Origin: Alistipes finegoldii DSM 17242
GTDB taxonomy: Bacteria > Bacteroidota > Bacteroidia > Bacteroidales > Rikenellaceae
Direction: 5' to 3'
DNA: 64,000 nt
NCBI RefSeq assembly: GCF_000265365.1
Contig: NC_018011.1
Span: 3,055,501 to 3,119,500, forward strand
A program made the translations under genes and the position numbers. Below, piece by piece: positions 31,698-40,639 of the stretch. Under the pieces are notes generated by a model. That model saw only the letters and a list, made by a program, of their open reading frames with translations. It was not told where the DNA came from and searched no databases. The stretch's first letter is position 1; each line of letters begins with the position of its first letter.

Positions 31698-32915
31698 ATG
31701 TTCGACGTTGAAAAAATACGCGGGGAGTTCCCGATTCTCGGACGCGAGGTTTACGGCAAGCCGCTGGTCTACCTCGACAACGGGGCCACGGCCCAGAAGC
31801 CGCTGGCGGTGATCGAGACGATCGATTACCTCAACCGGGAGCTCAACGCCAATATCCACCGCGGGGTGCATTACCTTTCGGAGGAGGCCACGACGCTCTA
31901 CGAAGCGTCGCGCGAGCGGATCCGCGCCTTTATCGGGGCGGCGGAGAAGGAAGAGGTGATTTTCACGGCCGGCGCGACGGCTTCGCTCAATACGGTGGCC
32001 TATGGGTGGGGCGAGAAATTCGTCCGTGCGGGCGACAACATCGTCGTCAGCGAAATGGAACACCACTCCAATATCGTTCCGTGGCAGATGCTGTGCGAAC
32101 GCAAAGGGGCCGAGATCCGGGTGCTGCCCTTCGACGACGAAGGGCGTCTGCGCACCGAACTGCTGCCGTCGCTGCTCGACGGGCGGACGCGCGCCGTCGC
32201 CGTGACGCAGGCGTCGAATACGCTCGGCACGCGGCCCGAACTGCGCGGGATTATCGACGCGGCGCATGCCGTGGGGGCGATCGCCGTCGTGGACGGATGT
32301 CAGGGCGTCGTGCACGGGGGCGCGGACATGCAGGAGCTGGATTGCGATTTCTACGCATTTTCGGGACATAAGCTCTTCGCTCCGACGGGTATCGGCGTGC
32401 TGTACGGCAAACGCGCGCTGCTGGAGGCGATGCCGCCGTTTCTGGGCGGCGGGGACATGGTCGATACGGTGACGTTCGCAAAGACGACCTATGCGCCCGT
32501 TCCGCTCAAGTTCGAGGCGGGAACGGCCAATTTTTCGGGCGCCATCGCGCTCGGCGAAGCAGTGAAATTCGTCCAGCGCTTCGATCCCGAAGAGGTCGAG
32601 CGGCACGAGCAGGCGCTGCTGCGCCGTGCGACCGAACGTCTCGCGGCGATCGACGGCCTGCGGATTTACGGCACGGCGCCCGGCAAATGCGCCATCGTGT
32701 CGTTCAACGTCGAGGGCGTGCATCCTTACGATATGGGGATGATTCTCGACAAGCTCGGCATCGCCGTCCGTACCGGACAGCACTGCGCCGAGCCGGTGAT
32801 GGACCATTACGCGACGACGGGCATGTGCCGCGCTTCGTTCGCGCTTTACAACACGCAGGCCGAAGCCGATGCGCTGGCCGACGGGGTCGAACGGGCCGTG
32901 CGGATGCTGCGCTGA
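31698..32915 (+). CDS. sufS: cysteine desulfurase SufS
   Basis: A 405-residue PLP enzyme that takes sulfur from cysteine for the Suf system. The PLP lysine lies in AFSGHKLFAPTGIGVLYG near residue 225, and the active-site cysteine in VRTGQHCAEP near residue 360. ISNMEHHSNIVPW-type sequence (SEMEHHSNIVPWQML) is also present. The gene starts two bases after sufD. No sufE follows. Confidence 0.95.
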   Translation: MFDVEKIRGEFPILGREVYGKPLVYLDNGATAQKPLAVIETIDYLNRELNANIHRGVHYLSEEATTLYEASRERIRAFIGAAEKEEVIFTAGATASLNTVAYGWGEKFVRAGDNIVVSEMEHHSNIVPWQMLCERKGAEIRVLPFDDEGRLRTELLPSLLDGRTRAVAVTQASNTLGTRPELRGIIDAAHAVGAIAVVDGCQGVVHGGADMQELDCDFYAFSGHKLFAPTGIGVLYGKRALLEAMPPFLGGGDMVDTVTFAKTTYAPVPLKFEAGTANFSGAIALGEAVKFVQRFDPEEVERHEQALLRRATERLAAIDGLRIYGTAPGKCAIVSFNVEGVHPYDMGMILDKLGIAVRTGQHCAEPVMDHYATTGMCRASFALYNTQAEADALADGVERAVRMLR

Positions 32916-32965
32916 GAAGAGGAAACTACCATAACTACCACAAACGGAAATAAAACAGGCAACCT

Positions 32966-33655
32966 ATGTTCATTGTACTCGAAGGATTGGACGGAGCGGG
33001 CAAATCGACCCAGATACGCATGCTGCGCCAGCTGTTTGCCGACAGGGGCGTCGAGAGCGAGTATGTGCATTTCCCGCGCTTCGATTCGCCCGTATACGGC
33101 CAGCTGATCGCCCGGTTCCTGCGCGGCGAATTCGGCGGCGTGCAGGAGGTCGATCCCTACCTCGTGGCGCTGATTTTTGCGGGCGACCGCGCCGACGCCG
33201 CGCCGCAGATACGGCAGTGGCTCGCCGAAGGAAAAGCGGTGGTGCTGGACCGTTACGTCTACTCGAACGTGGGTTTCCAGTGCGCCAAACTTCCCGCCGG
33301 CGAGGAGCGCGATCGGCTGGCCGACTGGATCGTGAACCTCGAATTCGGCCATAACGCGCTTCCCCGTCCCGACCTCTCGCTGTTCCTCGACGTACCGTTC
33401 GCCTTCACCGAGCGCAAGCTCTCCGAAGTGCGCGAAGGCGACGACCGCGACTATCTGCAGGGCGGACAGGATATCCACGAGGCGTCGTTGCAGCTGCAGC
33501 AGGACGTGCGCAGCGTCTATCTCGCCTCGGCGGCCAAGGACCCGTCGCTGCGGGTCGTCGATTGCAGCGACGCTTCGGGTGCGATGGAGTCGCCCGAAGG
33601 CATCTTCGCCAAAATCCGTGCGGAACTAACCCCAATACTTGGAGCAGATGCGTAA
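32966..33655 (+). CDS. tmk: thymidylate kinase
   Basis: A 229-residue dTMP kinase that makes dTDP. The P loop is EGLDGAGKSTQ at residues 5-15, the DR motif appears as VVLDRYVYSN near residue 95, and the lid region lies near residues 150-170. It is 50 bases after sufS and overlaps the next gene by eight bases. Confidence 0.95.
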   Translation: MFIVLEGLDGAGKSTQIRMLRQLFADRGVESEYVHFPRFDSPVYGQLIARFLRGEFGGVQEVDPYLVALIFAGDRADAAPQIRQWLAEGKAVVLDRYVYSNVGFQCAKLPAGEERDRLADWIVNLEFGHNALPRPDLSLFLDVPFAFTERKLSEVREGDDRDYLQGGQDIHEASLQLQQDVRSVYLASAAKDPSLRVVDCSDASGAMESPEGIFAKIRAELTPILGADA

Positions 33656-34754
33656 AACACGGGTATTCAAACTGATAGCCAACGTTTGCCGGCTGATCCT
33701 CGCCTGCACTTTTATTCTTTCGGGTTTCACGAAGGTTATCGACCCGTGGGGCACGGCGATGAAGGTCAACGAGTACCTCTCGATCTACGGTGTCGAGTCG
33801 CTGCAGCCTGCGAGCATGGCTTTTTCGATCTGGTTGTGCGGCGCCGAGCTGATGATGGGGTGCATGCTGCTGTTCAAGGTCCGCATCCGTCTGATTTCGA
33901 TCTTCGCCGTGCTGTCGATGCTGTTCTTCACAGCGCTGACATTGCTGAGCGCCACGCTGATTCCCGTCGAGGACTGCGGCTGTTTCGGCGAGGCGCTGAA
34001 ACTGACGCCGTGGCAGACTTTCTTCAAGAATCTGGCCCTGCTGCCCATGGCCTTCGTGGTCTGGTGGCGCTACCGTCCCGACAAGATTTTCGCCTTCAAC
34101 GCGCTGGAAATCGTGCTGACGGTCACCTTCTTCTTCCTTTCGATGTATCTGGGGTACTACTGTTACCGCCATCTGCCGCTGATCGACTTCCTGCCCTACA
34201 AGGTCGGGGTCAATATCTGGGAGGGCATGCACGCTCCGGCCGTCGAACCCGGCGAGACGGAGACCGTGCTCGTTTACCGCAATCTCGAAACGGGCAAACT
34301 GCACGAATTTTCGCTCGAAGACACCGCATGGCAGGACGCCGGGAAGTGGGAGTGGGTCGATACCCGGACTACCGAGGAGATGCCCGCCATACGCCCGCTT
34401 ATGAGCGAATTCGCCCTGCGCGATGCCGAGGGGGACGCCACGGAGGAGATACTGACCGCTCCCGGCCGCGTGTATATGCTTTGCGTCACCTCGTTCGACC
34501 GCCTGCCGCGCGCCTGCGCCAAGCGGTTTGCCGCTCTCATACGGCGTGCGCAGAGCGAAGGCGCGCGCGTCGTCTGTCTCACGCCCCAGCCGTTGTACGG
34601 CGTCGCCTATCACGATTTCGGATCGGGCGAGGTACGCTGCTATAACATAGACGCTTCGACCATGAAGACCATGCTTCGCGCCAACAACGGCATGGTGCTG
34701 CTCGAAGAGGGCGTGATCCGCGCTAAAAAGAATTGTCGCGATATTCGTCCATAG
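33648..34754 (+). CDS. DoxX/MauE-like inner-membrane protein
   Basis: A 368-residue protein from the ATG at 33648 (MRKTRVFK); a TTG nine bases upstream is less likely. Four hydrophobic helices occupy about residues 1-175, with SGFTKVIDPWGTAMKVNEYL typical of the Bacteroidota DoxX-like BT_3928 family, and the membrane part contains DCGCFGEAL. A soluble thioredoxin-like region follows (ILTAPGRVYMLCVTSFDRLPR near residue 265). The DCGC motif and the fold suggest a redox role at the membrane, but the substrate is unknown. Confidence 0.75.
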   Translation: MRKTRVFKLIANVCRLILACTFILSGFTKVIDPWGTAMKVNEYLSIYGVESLQPASMAFSIWLCGAELMMGCMLLFKVRIRLISIFAVLSMLFFTALTLLSATLIPVEDCGCFGEALKLTPWQTFFKNLALLPMAFVVWWRYRPDKIFAFNALEIVLTVTFFFLSMYLGYYCYRHLPLIDFLPYKVGVNIWEGMHAPAVEPGETETVLVYRNLETGKLHEFSLEDTAWQDAGKWEWVDTRTTEEMPAIRPLMSEFALRDAEGDATEEILTAPGRVYMLCVTSFDRLPRACAKRFAALIRRAQSEGARVVCLTPQPLYGVAYHDFGSGEVRCYNIDASTMKTMLRANNGMVLLEEGVIRAKKNCRDIRP

Positions 34755-34777
34755 GGACTTTTTGCGGCGAGTGGTAT

Positions 34778-34809
34778 GAAAGTTGACCCCGGAAACGGAG
34801 TCAACTTTC
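34778..34809 (+). terminator. hairpin between the DoxX-like gene and the efflux operon
   Basis: GAAAGTTGAC/GTCAACTTTC with an inner CCG-GAAA-CGG. It is followed by TATTA rather than a long T tract, so termination may be partial. It lies upstream of the ATG at 34815 and supports that start over the one at 34776. Confidence 0.6.
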
Positions 34810-34814
34810 TTATT

Positions 34815-35843
34815 ATGCGAACTTTCCAAACTTTATTCATTCTTCTCGCGCTGTGCGGCTGCGGCCGCCGTCAGCCGGCGCCTGAGACGGTCCGCCCGGT
34901 GAAGGTCGTCACGGCGTCGGGCGCCGGGGTCATCGACAAGGATTTCGCGGGCATGGCTACGCCCGACGACGCCGTGAATCTGGCGTTCAAGCTTTCCGGA
35001 CAGGTGCTGGACGTTCCGGTGTCGCAGGGCGAGAGCGTGAAGAAGGGGGCGCTGCTGGCCGAGCTCGACCCCCGCGACATCCAGCTGCAGGTCTCCGCCG
35101 ACCGCTCCGCATACGAAGAGGCCCGCTCGCAGCTGCAGCGCATGCAGCGGCTGCTGGAGCACGAAGCCGTCTCGCAGCAGGAATTCGAAGCTTCCCGAAC
35201 CCGCTATGCGCAGGCCCGCTCTGCTTATGACAACTCTCTCGACATGCTCAAGGAGACCAAGCTCCGGGCGCCTTTCGCCAGCGTCGTCGAGCGCAAATAC
35301 GTCGATAATTACGAACGGGTGCAGGCCGGACAGACCATCGTGCGCGTCGTGAATCCCGTGACGACGCAGGTGCAGTTCACCCTGCCCGAAAGCGCTCTGC
35401 CGCTGCTGGCCTCCCAATCCACGCGCTTCGAGGTGGAATTCGACAACTACCGGGGCGTGAAGTTTCCGGCCGTGCTGAAAGATTACGCCAAGACTTCGTC
35501 TGACGCGTCGGGATTTCCCGTATCGCTTCGCCTGACCAATGCCGATCCGGGGCGTTATCCCGTCTCTCCGGGCATGTCGTGTACGATTACCATGCAGAGC
35601 GCCGACCCGGTTCCCGACGCCGTGTCGCTGCCCGTGTCGGCGATCTTCGCTCCGGCCGAAGGCGGCACCTACGTCTGGATCGTGACCGGCGACGGCCATG
35701 TCGTGCGCCGCGAGGTGACGCTGGGCGAGCTGTACGGCCGCGACCGCGTCGTGGTGGACAGCGGCGTGGAGCCGGGCGAGCGCGTCGTCACGGCGGGCGT
35801 TTATCAGCTGCGGCAGGGCGAGCGGGTGCGAATCCTAAAGTGA
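34815..35843 (+). CDS. RND efflux periplasmic adaptor (membrane fusion) lipoprotein
   Basis: A 342-residue adaptor linking the inner-membrane RND pump to the outer-membrane channel. The lipoprotein signal LFILLALCGC gives the start at 34815. The rest shows the lipoyl and barrel halves (GQVLDVPVSQGESVKKGALLAELD near residue 60), a coiled-coil hairpin (about residues 90-150) and the beta-barrel and membrane-proximal domains (ETKLRAPFASVVERKYVDNY). First gene of a complete three-gene efflux operon. Confidence 0.9.
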   Translation: MRTFQTLFILLALCGCGRRQPAPETVRPVKVVTASGAGVIDKDFAGMATPDDAVNLAFKLSGQVLDVPVSQGESVKKGALLAELDPRDIQLQVSADRSAYEEARSQLQRMQRLLEHEAVSQQEFEASRTRYAQARSAYDNSLDMLKETKLRAPFASVVERKYVDNYERVQAGQTIVRVVNPVTTQVQFTLPESALPLLASQSTRFEVEFDNYRGVKFPAVLKDYAKTSSDASGFPVSLRLTNADPGRYPVSPGMSCTITMQSADPVPDAVSLPVSAIFAPAEGGTYVWIVTGDGHVVRREVTLGELYGRDRVVVDSGVEPGERVVTAGVYQLRQGERVRILK

Positions 35844-35850
35844 TACGGTC

Positions 35851-38800
35851 ATGAGTCTGCCCGAATATTCGCTGAAAAATAAAAAAGTCGTCTGGTTTTT
35901 CCTTTTCGTCCTGCTTGCTGGCGGCGCCCTCGGCTTCGTCACGCTGGGCAAAAAGGAGGATTCGACGTTCGTCATCAAAAGTGCGTCGCTGGTCTGCACC
36001 TATCCCGGAGCCACGCCGCTGGAGGTCGAACAGCTCATTTCCGAGCCGATCGAACGCGAGGTGCAGTCGATGCGGCTGGTGCATAAAATCACCTCCGAGT
36101 CCTATTACGGACTTTCGAAGATCATGGTCGAACTCGATCCTGCGACCGGCGCCGCGGAGATTCCGCAGTTGTGGGACGAGCTGCGGCGCAAGGTGCTCAA
36201 CATCCAGCCCCGGCTGCCGGCCGGGGCTTCGCCCGTTACCGTGGCCGACGATTTCGGCGACGTGTACGGCATCTATTACGGCCTTTCGGTCGACGGCGGA
36301 TTCACATGGTCCGAACTGCGCGAGTGGGCGCAGCGGATCAAGACGGCGCTGGTGACCGTGGACGGCGTGCAGAAGGTGACGCTCTTCGGCGAGCAGACGC
36401 CCGTGGTGAACGTCTATGTCAGCCTTGCGGCGCTCGCCAACTTCTCGATCCGCCCCGAATCGATCGTGAGGACCATCGGCCAGCAGAACACGATCGTCAA
36501 CAGCGGCGAGAAGCAGGCCGGGGCGCTCGAAATACAGATCTTGGAGGACGGGGCCTATAAGGACCTCGGCGACATCTCCAACCAGTTGCTCATCTCCTCT
36601 TCGGGCAAGCAGTACCGGCTGGGCGACATCGCCCGCGTGGAGCGGGGATACGCCGATCCGCCGCAGACGCTGATGCGCGTGAACGGCCGCAGGGCGGTGG
36701 GCATCGGCATCTCGACCGAGGCTGACGTGGACGTGGTGAAGGCCGGGGAGAAGATCGGCCGGGTGCTCGGCGGCCTTACGCGCCAGATGCCCGTGGGCAT
36801 GGACCTCACGGTGCTTTATCCCGAAGACCGCATTGCCCGCGAGGCGAATTCCACCTTTATCCTGAACCTCGCCGAATCGGTGGCGATCGTCATCCTTATC
36901 ATCATGCTCGTCATGGGATTCCGCGCCGGGGTGCTGATCGGCAGTTCGCTGCTGTTCTCCAAAGGCGGTACGCTTCTGCTGATGCAGTTTCTGGGCGAAG
37001 GTCTCAACCGCACCTCGCTGGCGGGGTTCATCATCGCGATGGGCATGCTGGTGGACAACGCCATCGTGGTGACCGACAATGCGCAGCAGGCCATGCTGCG
37101 GGGCGTCGCGCGGCGGCAGGCCGTCATCGACGGGGCCAATGCTCCGCGCTGGAGCCTGCTGGGAGCGACGCTGATCGCCATTTTCTCGTTCCTGCCGCTT
37201 TATCTGGCCCCTTCGTCCGTTGCCGAGATCGTCAAGCCGCTGTTCGTCGTGCTGGGGCTTTCGCTGCTGCTGAGCTGGGGGCTGGCCCTTACGCAGACGC
37301 CGCTTTTCGGCGATTTCATGCTCCGCGTCAAACCTGCGGCGCACGATCCCTACGATACGAAGTTCTACCGGAAATTCGACCGGCTGCTGGCCGGGCTGCT
37401 GCGCTGGCGGTGGGGCGTCGTTGCGGGCGTCGTCGCGCTCTTCGCCCTTTCGCTGGCGGTAATGGGTCTCATGCCGCAGAATTTCTTCCCGTCGCTGGAC
37501 AAGCCCTATTTCCGGGCCGACGTGCTGTTGCCCGAAGGGTATAACATCCGCGATACGGAGCGCAACCTGCGCCTGATGGAGGAGTGGCTCCATGAGCAGC
37601 CCGAAGTGAAGACCGTGTCGGTGACGATGGGCTCCACGCCGCCGCGCTATTATCTGGCCAGCAGCAGCATTTCGCTGCGGCCCAATTTCGGCAATATCCT
37701 GATCGAACTGCACGACCGGAAACAGACCGAGGAGGTTGAAAACCGTTTCAATGCCTACGTCGTGGCGAACTGTCCCGACGTGTGGCTGCGCTCGTCGCTT
37801 TTCAAGCTCTCGCCCGTGCCCGACGCCGCGATCGAATTCGGGTTCATCGGCGACGATATCGACACGCTCCGCCGGCTGACGCAGGCGGCCGAGGACATCA
37901 TGTGGCGTACGCCCGGCACGGCGAATATCCGCAACAGCTGGGGCAACCGCGTTCCGACGTGGCTGCCGCTCTACTCGCAGATGAAGGGCCAGCGCATCGG
38001 CGTCACCCGCAGTCAGATGGCGCAGGGCATTACCATCGCCACGCAGGGCTACCGGCTCGGCGAGTACCGCGAGGGCGACCAGTTCATGCCGATCCTGCTC
38101 AAGGACGAGAATATCGACGCCTATAATCTGACCAACCTGCAGGCGTTGCCGATCTTCACGCCTGCGGGCAAGGTCTACTCCATCGAACAGGCGACCGACG
38201 GTTTCCGCTTCGAATACCGCGGCGGGGTGGTGAAGCGTTACAACCGCCAGCGGGTGATGAAGGCGCAGTGCGACCCGGCGCGCGGGGTCAATACGATGGA
38301 GCTGTTCGCCGCCCTGCGCGATTCGGTGACCCGCGCCGTGCCGCTGCCCGAAGGCTATTCGATGAAGGTCTTCGGTGAGCAGGAGAGTCAGCAGGAGTCC
38401 AATTCGGCGCTGGCCGAGTACATGCCCCTGACGATGATCCTGATCTTCATCGTCCTGCTTCTGCTGTTCCGCAACTACCGCGAACCGGTCATCATCTTGC
38501 TGATGATCCCCCTGATCTTTATCGGCGTGGTGCTGGGGCTGGCCGTTACGGGCAAGGTGTTCAACTTCTTTTCGCTGCTGGGACTGCTGGGGCTTGTGGG
38601 AATGAATATCAAGAACGCCGTGGTGCTTGTCGAGCAGATCGGCGTCCTGCGGGCCGGGGGCAGAGGGCCTTACGATGCGCTGGTCTCCGCCACGCGCAGC
38701 CGTATCGTGCCCGTTGCGATGGCTTCGGGGACCACGATCCTCGGCATGCTGCCCCTGCTGTTCGACTCGATGTTCGGGGCGATGGCCGCGACGATCATGG

Positions 38801-38883
38801 GCGGACTGCTGGTCGCCACGCTGCTGACCGTCTGCGTCCTGCCGGTCGTCTACGCCATTTTCTATAATATCCGTGAATCATGA
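35851..38883 (+). CDS. RND efflux inner-membrane transporter (AcrB/hydrophobe-amphiphile family)
   Basis: A 1010-residue proton-driven pump. It has an N-terminal helix, two large periplasmic loops and the two halves of six membrane helices each; the helix 4 region reads MGMLVDNAIVVTDNAQ near residue 405 and the second half ends with GLVGMNIKNAVVLVEQIG near residue 920. It overlaps the following TolC-type gene by four bases. Substrates cannot be read from the sequence. Confidence 0.92.
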   Translation: MSLPEYSLKNKKVVWFFLFVLLAGGALGFVTLGKKEDSTFVIKSASLVCTYPGATPLEVEQLISEPIEREVQSMRLVHKITSESYYGLSKIMVELDPATGAAEIPQLWDELRRKVLNIQPRLPAGASPVTVADDFGDVYGIYYGLSVDGGFTWSELREWAQRIKTALVTVDGVQKVTLFGEQTPVVNVYVSLAALANFSIRPESIVRTIGQQNTIVNSGEKQAGALEIQILEDGAYKDLGDISNQLLISSSGKQYRLGDIARVERGYADPPQTLMRVNGRRAVGIGISTEADVDVVKAGEKIGRVLGGLTRQMPVGMDLTVLYPEDRIAREANSTFILNLAESVAIVILIIMLVMGFRAGVLIGSSLLFSKGGTLLLMQFLGEGLNRTSLAGFIIAMGMLVDNAIVVTDNAQQAMLRGVARRQAVIDGANAPRWSLLGATLIAIFSFLPLYLAPSSVAEIVKPLFVVLGLSLLLSWGLALTQTPLFGDFMLRVKPAAHDPYDTKFYRKFDRLLAGLLRWRWGVVAGVVALFALSLAVMGLMPQNFFPSLDKPYFRADVLLPEGYNIRDTERNLRLMEEWLHEQPEVKTVSVTMGSTPPRYYLASSSISLRPNFGNILIELHDRKQTEEVENRFNAYVVANCPDVWLRSSLFKLSPVPDAAIEFGFIGDDIDTLRRLTQAAEDIMWRTPGTANIRNSWGNRVPTWLPLYSQMKGQRIGVTRSQMAQGITIATQGYRLGEYREGDQFMPILLKDENIDAYNLTNLQALPIFTPAGKVYSIEQATDGFRFEYRGGVVKRYNRQRVMKAQCDPARGVNTMELFAALRDSVTRAVPLPEGYSMKVFGEQESQQESNSALAEYMPLTMILIFIVLLLLFRNYREPVIILLMIPLIFIGVVLGLAVTGKVFNFFSLLGLLGLVGMNIKNAVVLVEQIGVLRAGGRGPYDALVSATRSRIVPVAMASGTTILGMLPLLFDSMFGAMAATIMGGLLVATLLTVCVLPVVYAIFYNIRES

Positions 38884-40124
38884 AACCGTTTCTGCTGTCA
38901 GTCATTCTGTTTTTTTGCCTGCCGCCGACGCACGCTCAGACCACGCTCGACGATTACCGCCGCGACGTGACCGAGTACAGCCGCCGGCTAAAAGTCGCCG
39001 TCGCCGGGAGCGATGCCGCCGCCGAAACCGTGGGGCAGGCGCGGACGGGCTACCTGCCGCGGCTGTCGCTCGACGGGAACTTCACGGCCACCGTCCATCA
39101 TTACGACGGCGTCGAACGTTGGAACTTCAGCGTGCTGCCCCAGCTGGTGCAGGTCGTCTACGGCGGCGGAGCCGTGCGTGCGGCTTACCGGCAGGCCGAA
39201 TTGGGATACGACATCGCCCTCTGCGACGAGGAGTTCACCCGGCTCGATGTCCGCTATACGGCCGAGTATACCTACTGGAACCTTTCGGCCATGGCGCTCT
39301 ATGCCGCTTCGATGCGGCAGTATGTCAGCATCATCCGTTCGCTCAAGGAGGTGGTGGACCGCCGGTTTGCCGAGGGGTATATCGCCAAGGGCGACGTGCT
39401 GATGATCGACACGCGCCTGAGCGAAGCGCAGTACGAACTGATCTCCGCCGAGCGGAATTACACCGTGGCGCTGCATAATTTCAACATCCTGCGGGGCGCC
39501 GATCCTGCGCTCGGCGTAACGCTGGCGCAGGGCATCCGCGATTCGCTTCCGCAGCCCGTGCGGGTGCCCGCCGCCGAAGCGGCGGCATTCAGACCCGACT
39601 ATGCCGCCGCGCAGCTGCGCAGCGACCGGGCCGAAGCCGGCATCCGCGCAGCCCGTGCGGCCTTCAATCCGCAGCTGAGCGTCGGCGTCGGGGGATCGTG
39701 GCAGCCCTATTATCCCAACCGCACGGGCGCTACGACGGTGGACGGCTCGGCGTTCGTGAAACTCTCGCTGCCGATATTCCACTGGGGCGAACGCCGCCGC
39801 GCGACGGGCGTCGCACGTGCCGTACAGCGGCAGAGCGAATGGGACGCCGCGCAACTCTACGACGATATCGTGCGCGAAGAGATGAACGGCTGGACGGCGC
39901 TGGTGAACAGCCGTGCGCAGGTCGAAGCCATGGAGCAGAGCCTGCGCATCGCCGGCGAGAACCTCGACATCAGCACCTATTCCTACGGCGAGGGGCTGGC
40001 GACGATTCTCGATGTGCTGCAGGCGCAGCTGAGCTGGATTCAGCTCTATACCAACGCCATCAAGGCGCATTACAATTATGCCGTGGCGGTGTCGGATTAC
40101 CGGCGGATTACGGCGCAGCAGTAG
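38880..40124 (+). CDS. outer-membrane efflux protein (TolC family)
   Basis: A 414-residue outer-membrane channel. A signal peptide ends near residue 19 (THAQ), and the two TolC-like helical repeats are visible, with LSEAQYELISAERNYTVAL near residue 185 and YGEGLATILDVLQAQLSWIQ near residue 375. Third gene of the efflux operon, ended by a strong terminator. Confidence 0.9.
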   Translation: MKPFLLSVILFFCLPPTHAQTTLDDYRRDVTEYSRRLKVAVAGSDAAAETVGQARTGYLPRLSLDGNFTATVHHYDGVERWNFSVLPQLVQVVYGGGAVRAAYRQAELGYDIALCDEEFTRLDVRYTAEYTYWNLSAMALYAASMRQYVSIIRSLKEVVDRRFAEGYIAKGDVLMIDTRLSEAQYELISAERNYTVALHNFNILRGADPALGVTLAQGIRDSLPQPVRVPAAEAAAFRPDYAAAQLRSDRAEAGIRAARAAFNPQLSVGVGGSWQPYYPNRTGATTVDGSAFVKLSLPIFHWGERRRATGVARAVQRQSEWDAAQLYDDIVREEMNGWTALVNSRAQVEAMEQSLRIAGENLDISTYSYGEGLATILDVLQAQLSWIQLYTNAIKAHYNYAVAVSDYRRITAQQ

Positions 40125-40135
40125 CCCGGAAATAG

Positions 40136-40169
40136 AAATCGGAGGGTCCGTCGGACCCTCCGATTTTTT
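40136..40169. terminator. bidirectional terminator
   Basis: Fourteen-base-pair stem AAATCGGAGGGTCC/GGACCCTCCGATTT with a three-base loop and flanking T run, between the efflux operon and the minus-strand OsmC gene. Confidence 0.9.
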
Positions 40170-40184
40170 CGCCGGTTTGCGGTG

Positions 40185-40592
40185 TCAGGCTTTCGCCGGT
40201 TCGGTGCTGACCACCGCGATTTCGTGAGATACCGGGGCGATCATGCGGAACATGCGCATGATGCCGCAGTATTTTTCGTGCGTCAGCGTCGCCGCCCGGC
40301 TCACCTTGGCCTGATCGTCCTCGGTGTCGCATTCGATGTTGTAGACGACGTGGAACGACTTGAATACGCTTTCGGACCGGACCTCTTCGGTCGAAAGTTC
40401 GCCCGATACGCTGATCTCGAAGCGCTTGGGACGCAGGCGCTCCTTCTTCATAATCATCAGGGCCGTCATTCCCGAACATTTGGCTGCGGCATAGAGCAGC
40501 AGGGTCTTGGGATTCATCTCCCCGCAGTCGGGACCGTTTTCGGGTACGAGTTTCGAATCCCCGGTCAGCTGCAACGTTACTTTTTCAATCAT
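40185..40592 (-). CDS. OsmC/Ohr-family protein
   Basis: A 135-residue OsmC-fold protein. Both active-site cysteines are present, in AAKCSGMTALMIM near residue 38 and HEKYCGIMRMF near residue 108, so a thiol peroxidase activity toward organic peroxides is possible. The gene is alone on the minus strand between the efflux operon terminator and the kinase. Confidence 0.85.
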   Translation of the reverse strand: MIEKVTLQLTGDSKLVPENGPDCGEMNPKTLLLYAAAKCSGMTALMIMKKERLRPKRFEISVSGELSTEEVRSESVFKSFHVVYNIECDTEDDQAKVSRAATLTHEKYCGIMRMFRMIAPVSHEIAVVSTEPAKA

Positions 40593-40639
40593 ATGGCTGA
40601 ATTTTTATTGAACAACGTGCTGCGGGCAAGAATCGTACC

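Noticed and set aside
33639..33647. TTG start of the DoxX-like gene
   Set aside because: An ATG nine bases downstream fits better and needs no rare start.
34776..34814. Upstream ATG at 34776 for the efflux adaptor
   Set aside because: It lies in a hairpin and would bury the lipoprotein signal 13 residues inside the protein.
34833..40070. Long minus-strand frames opposite the efflux operon (up to 641 codons)
   Set aside because: Arginine/histidine-rich mirror frames produced by high-GC codons on the real strand.
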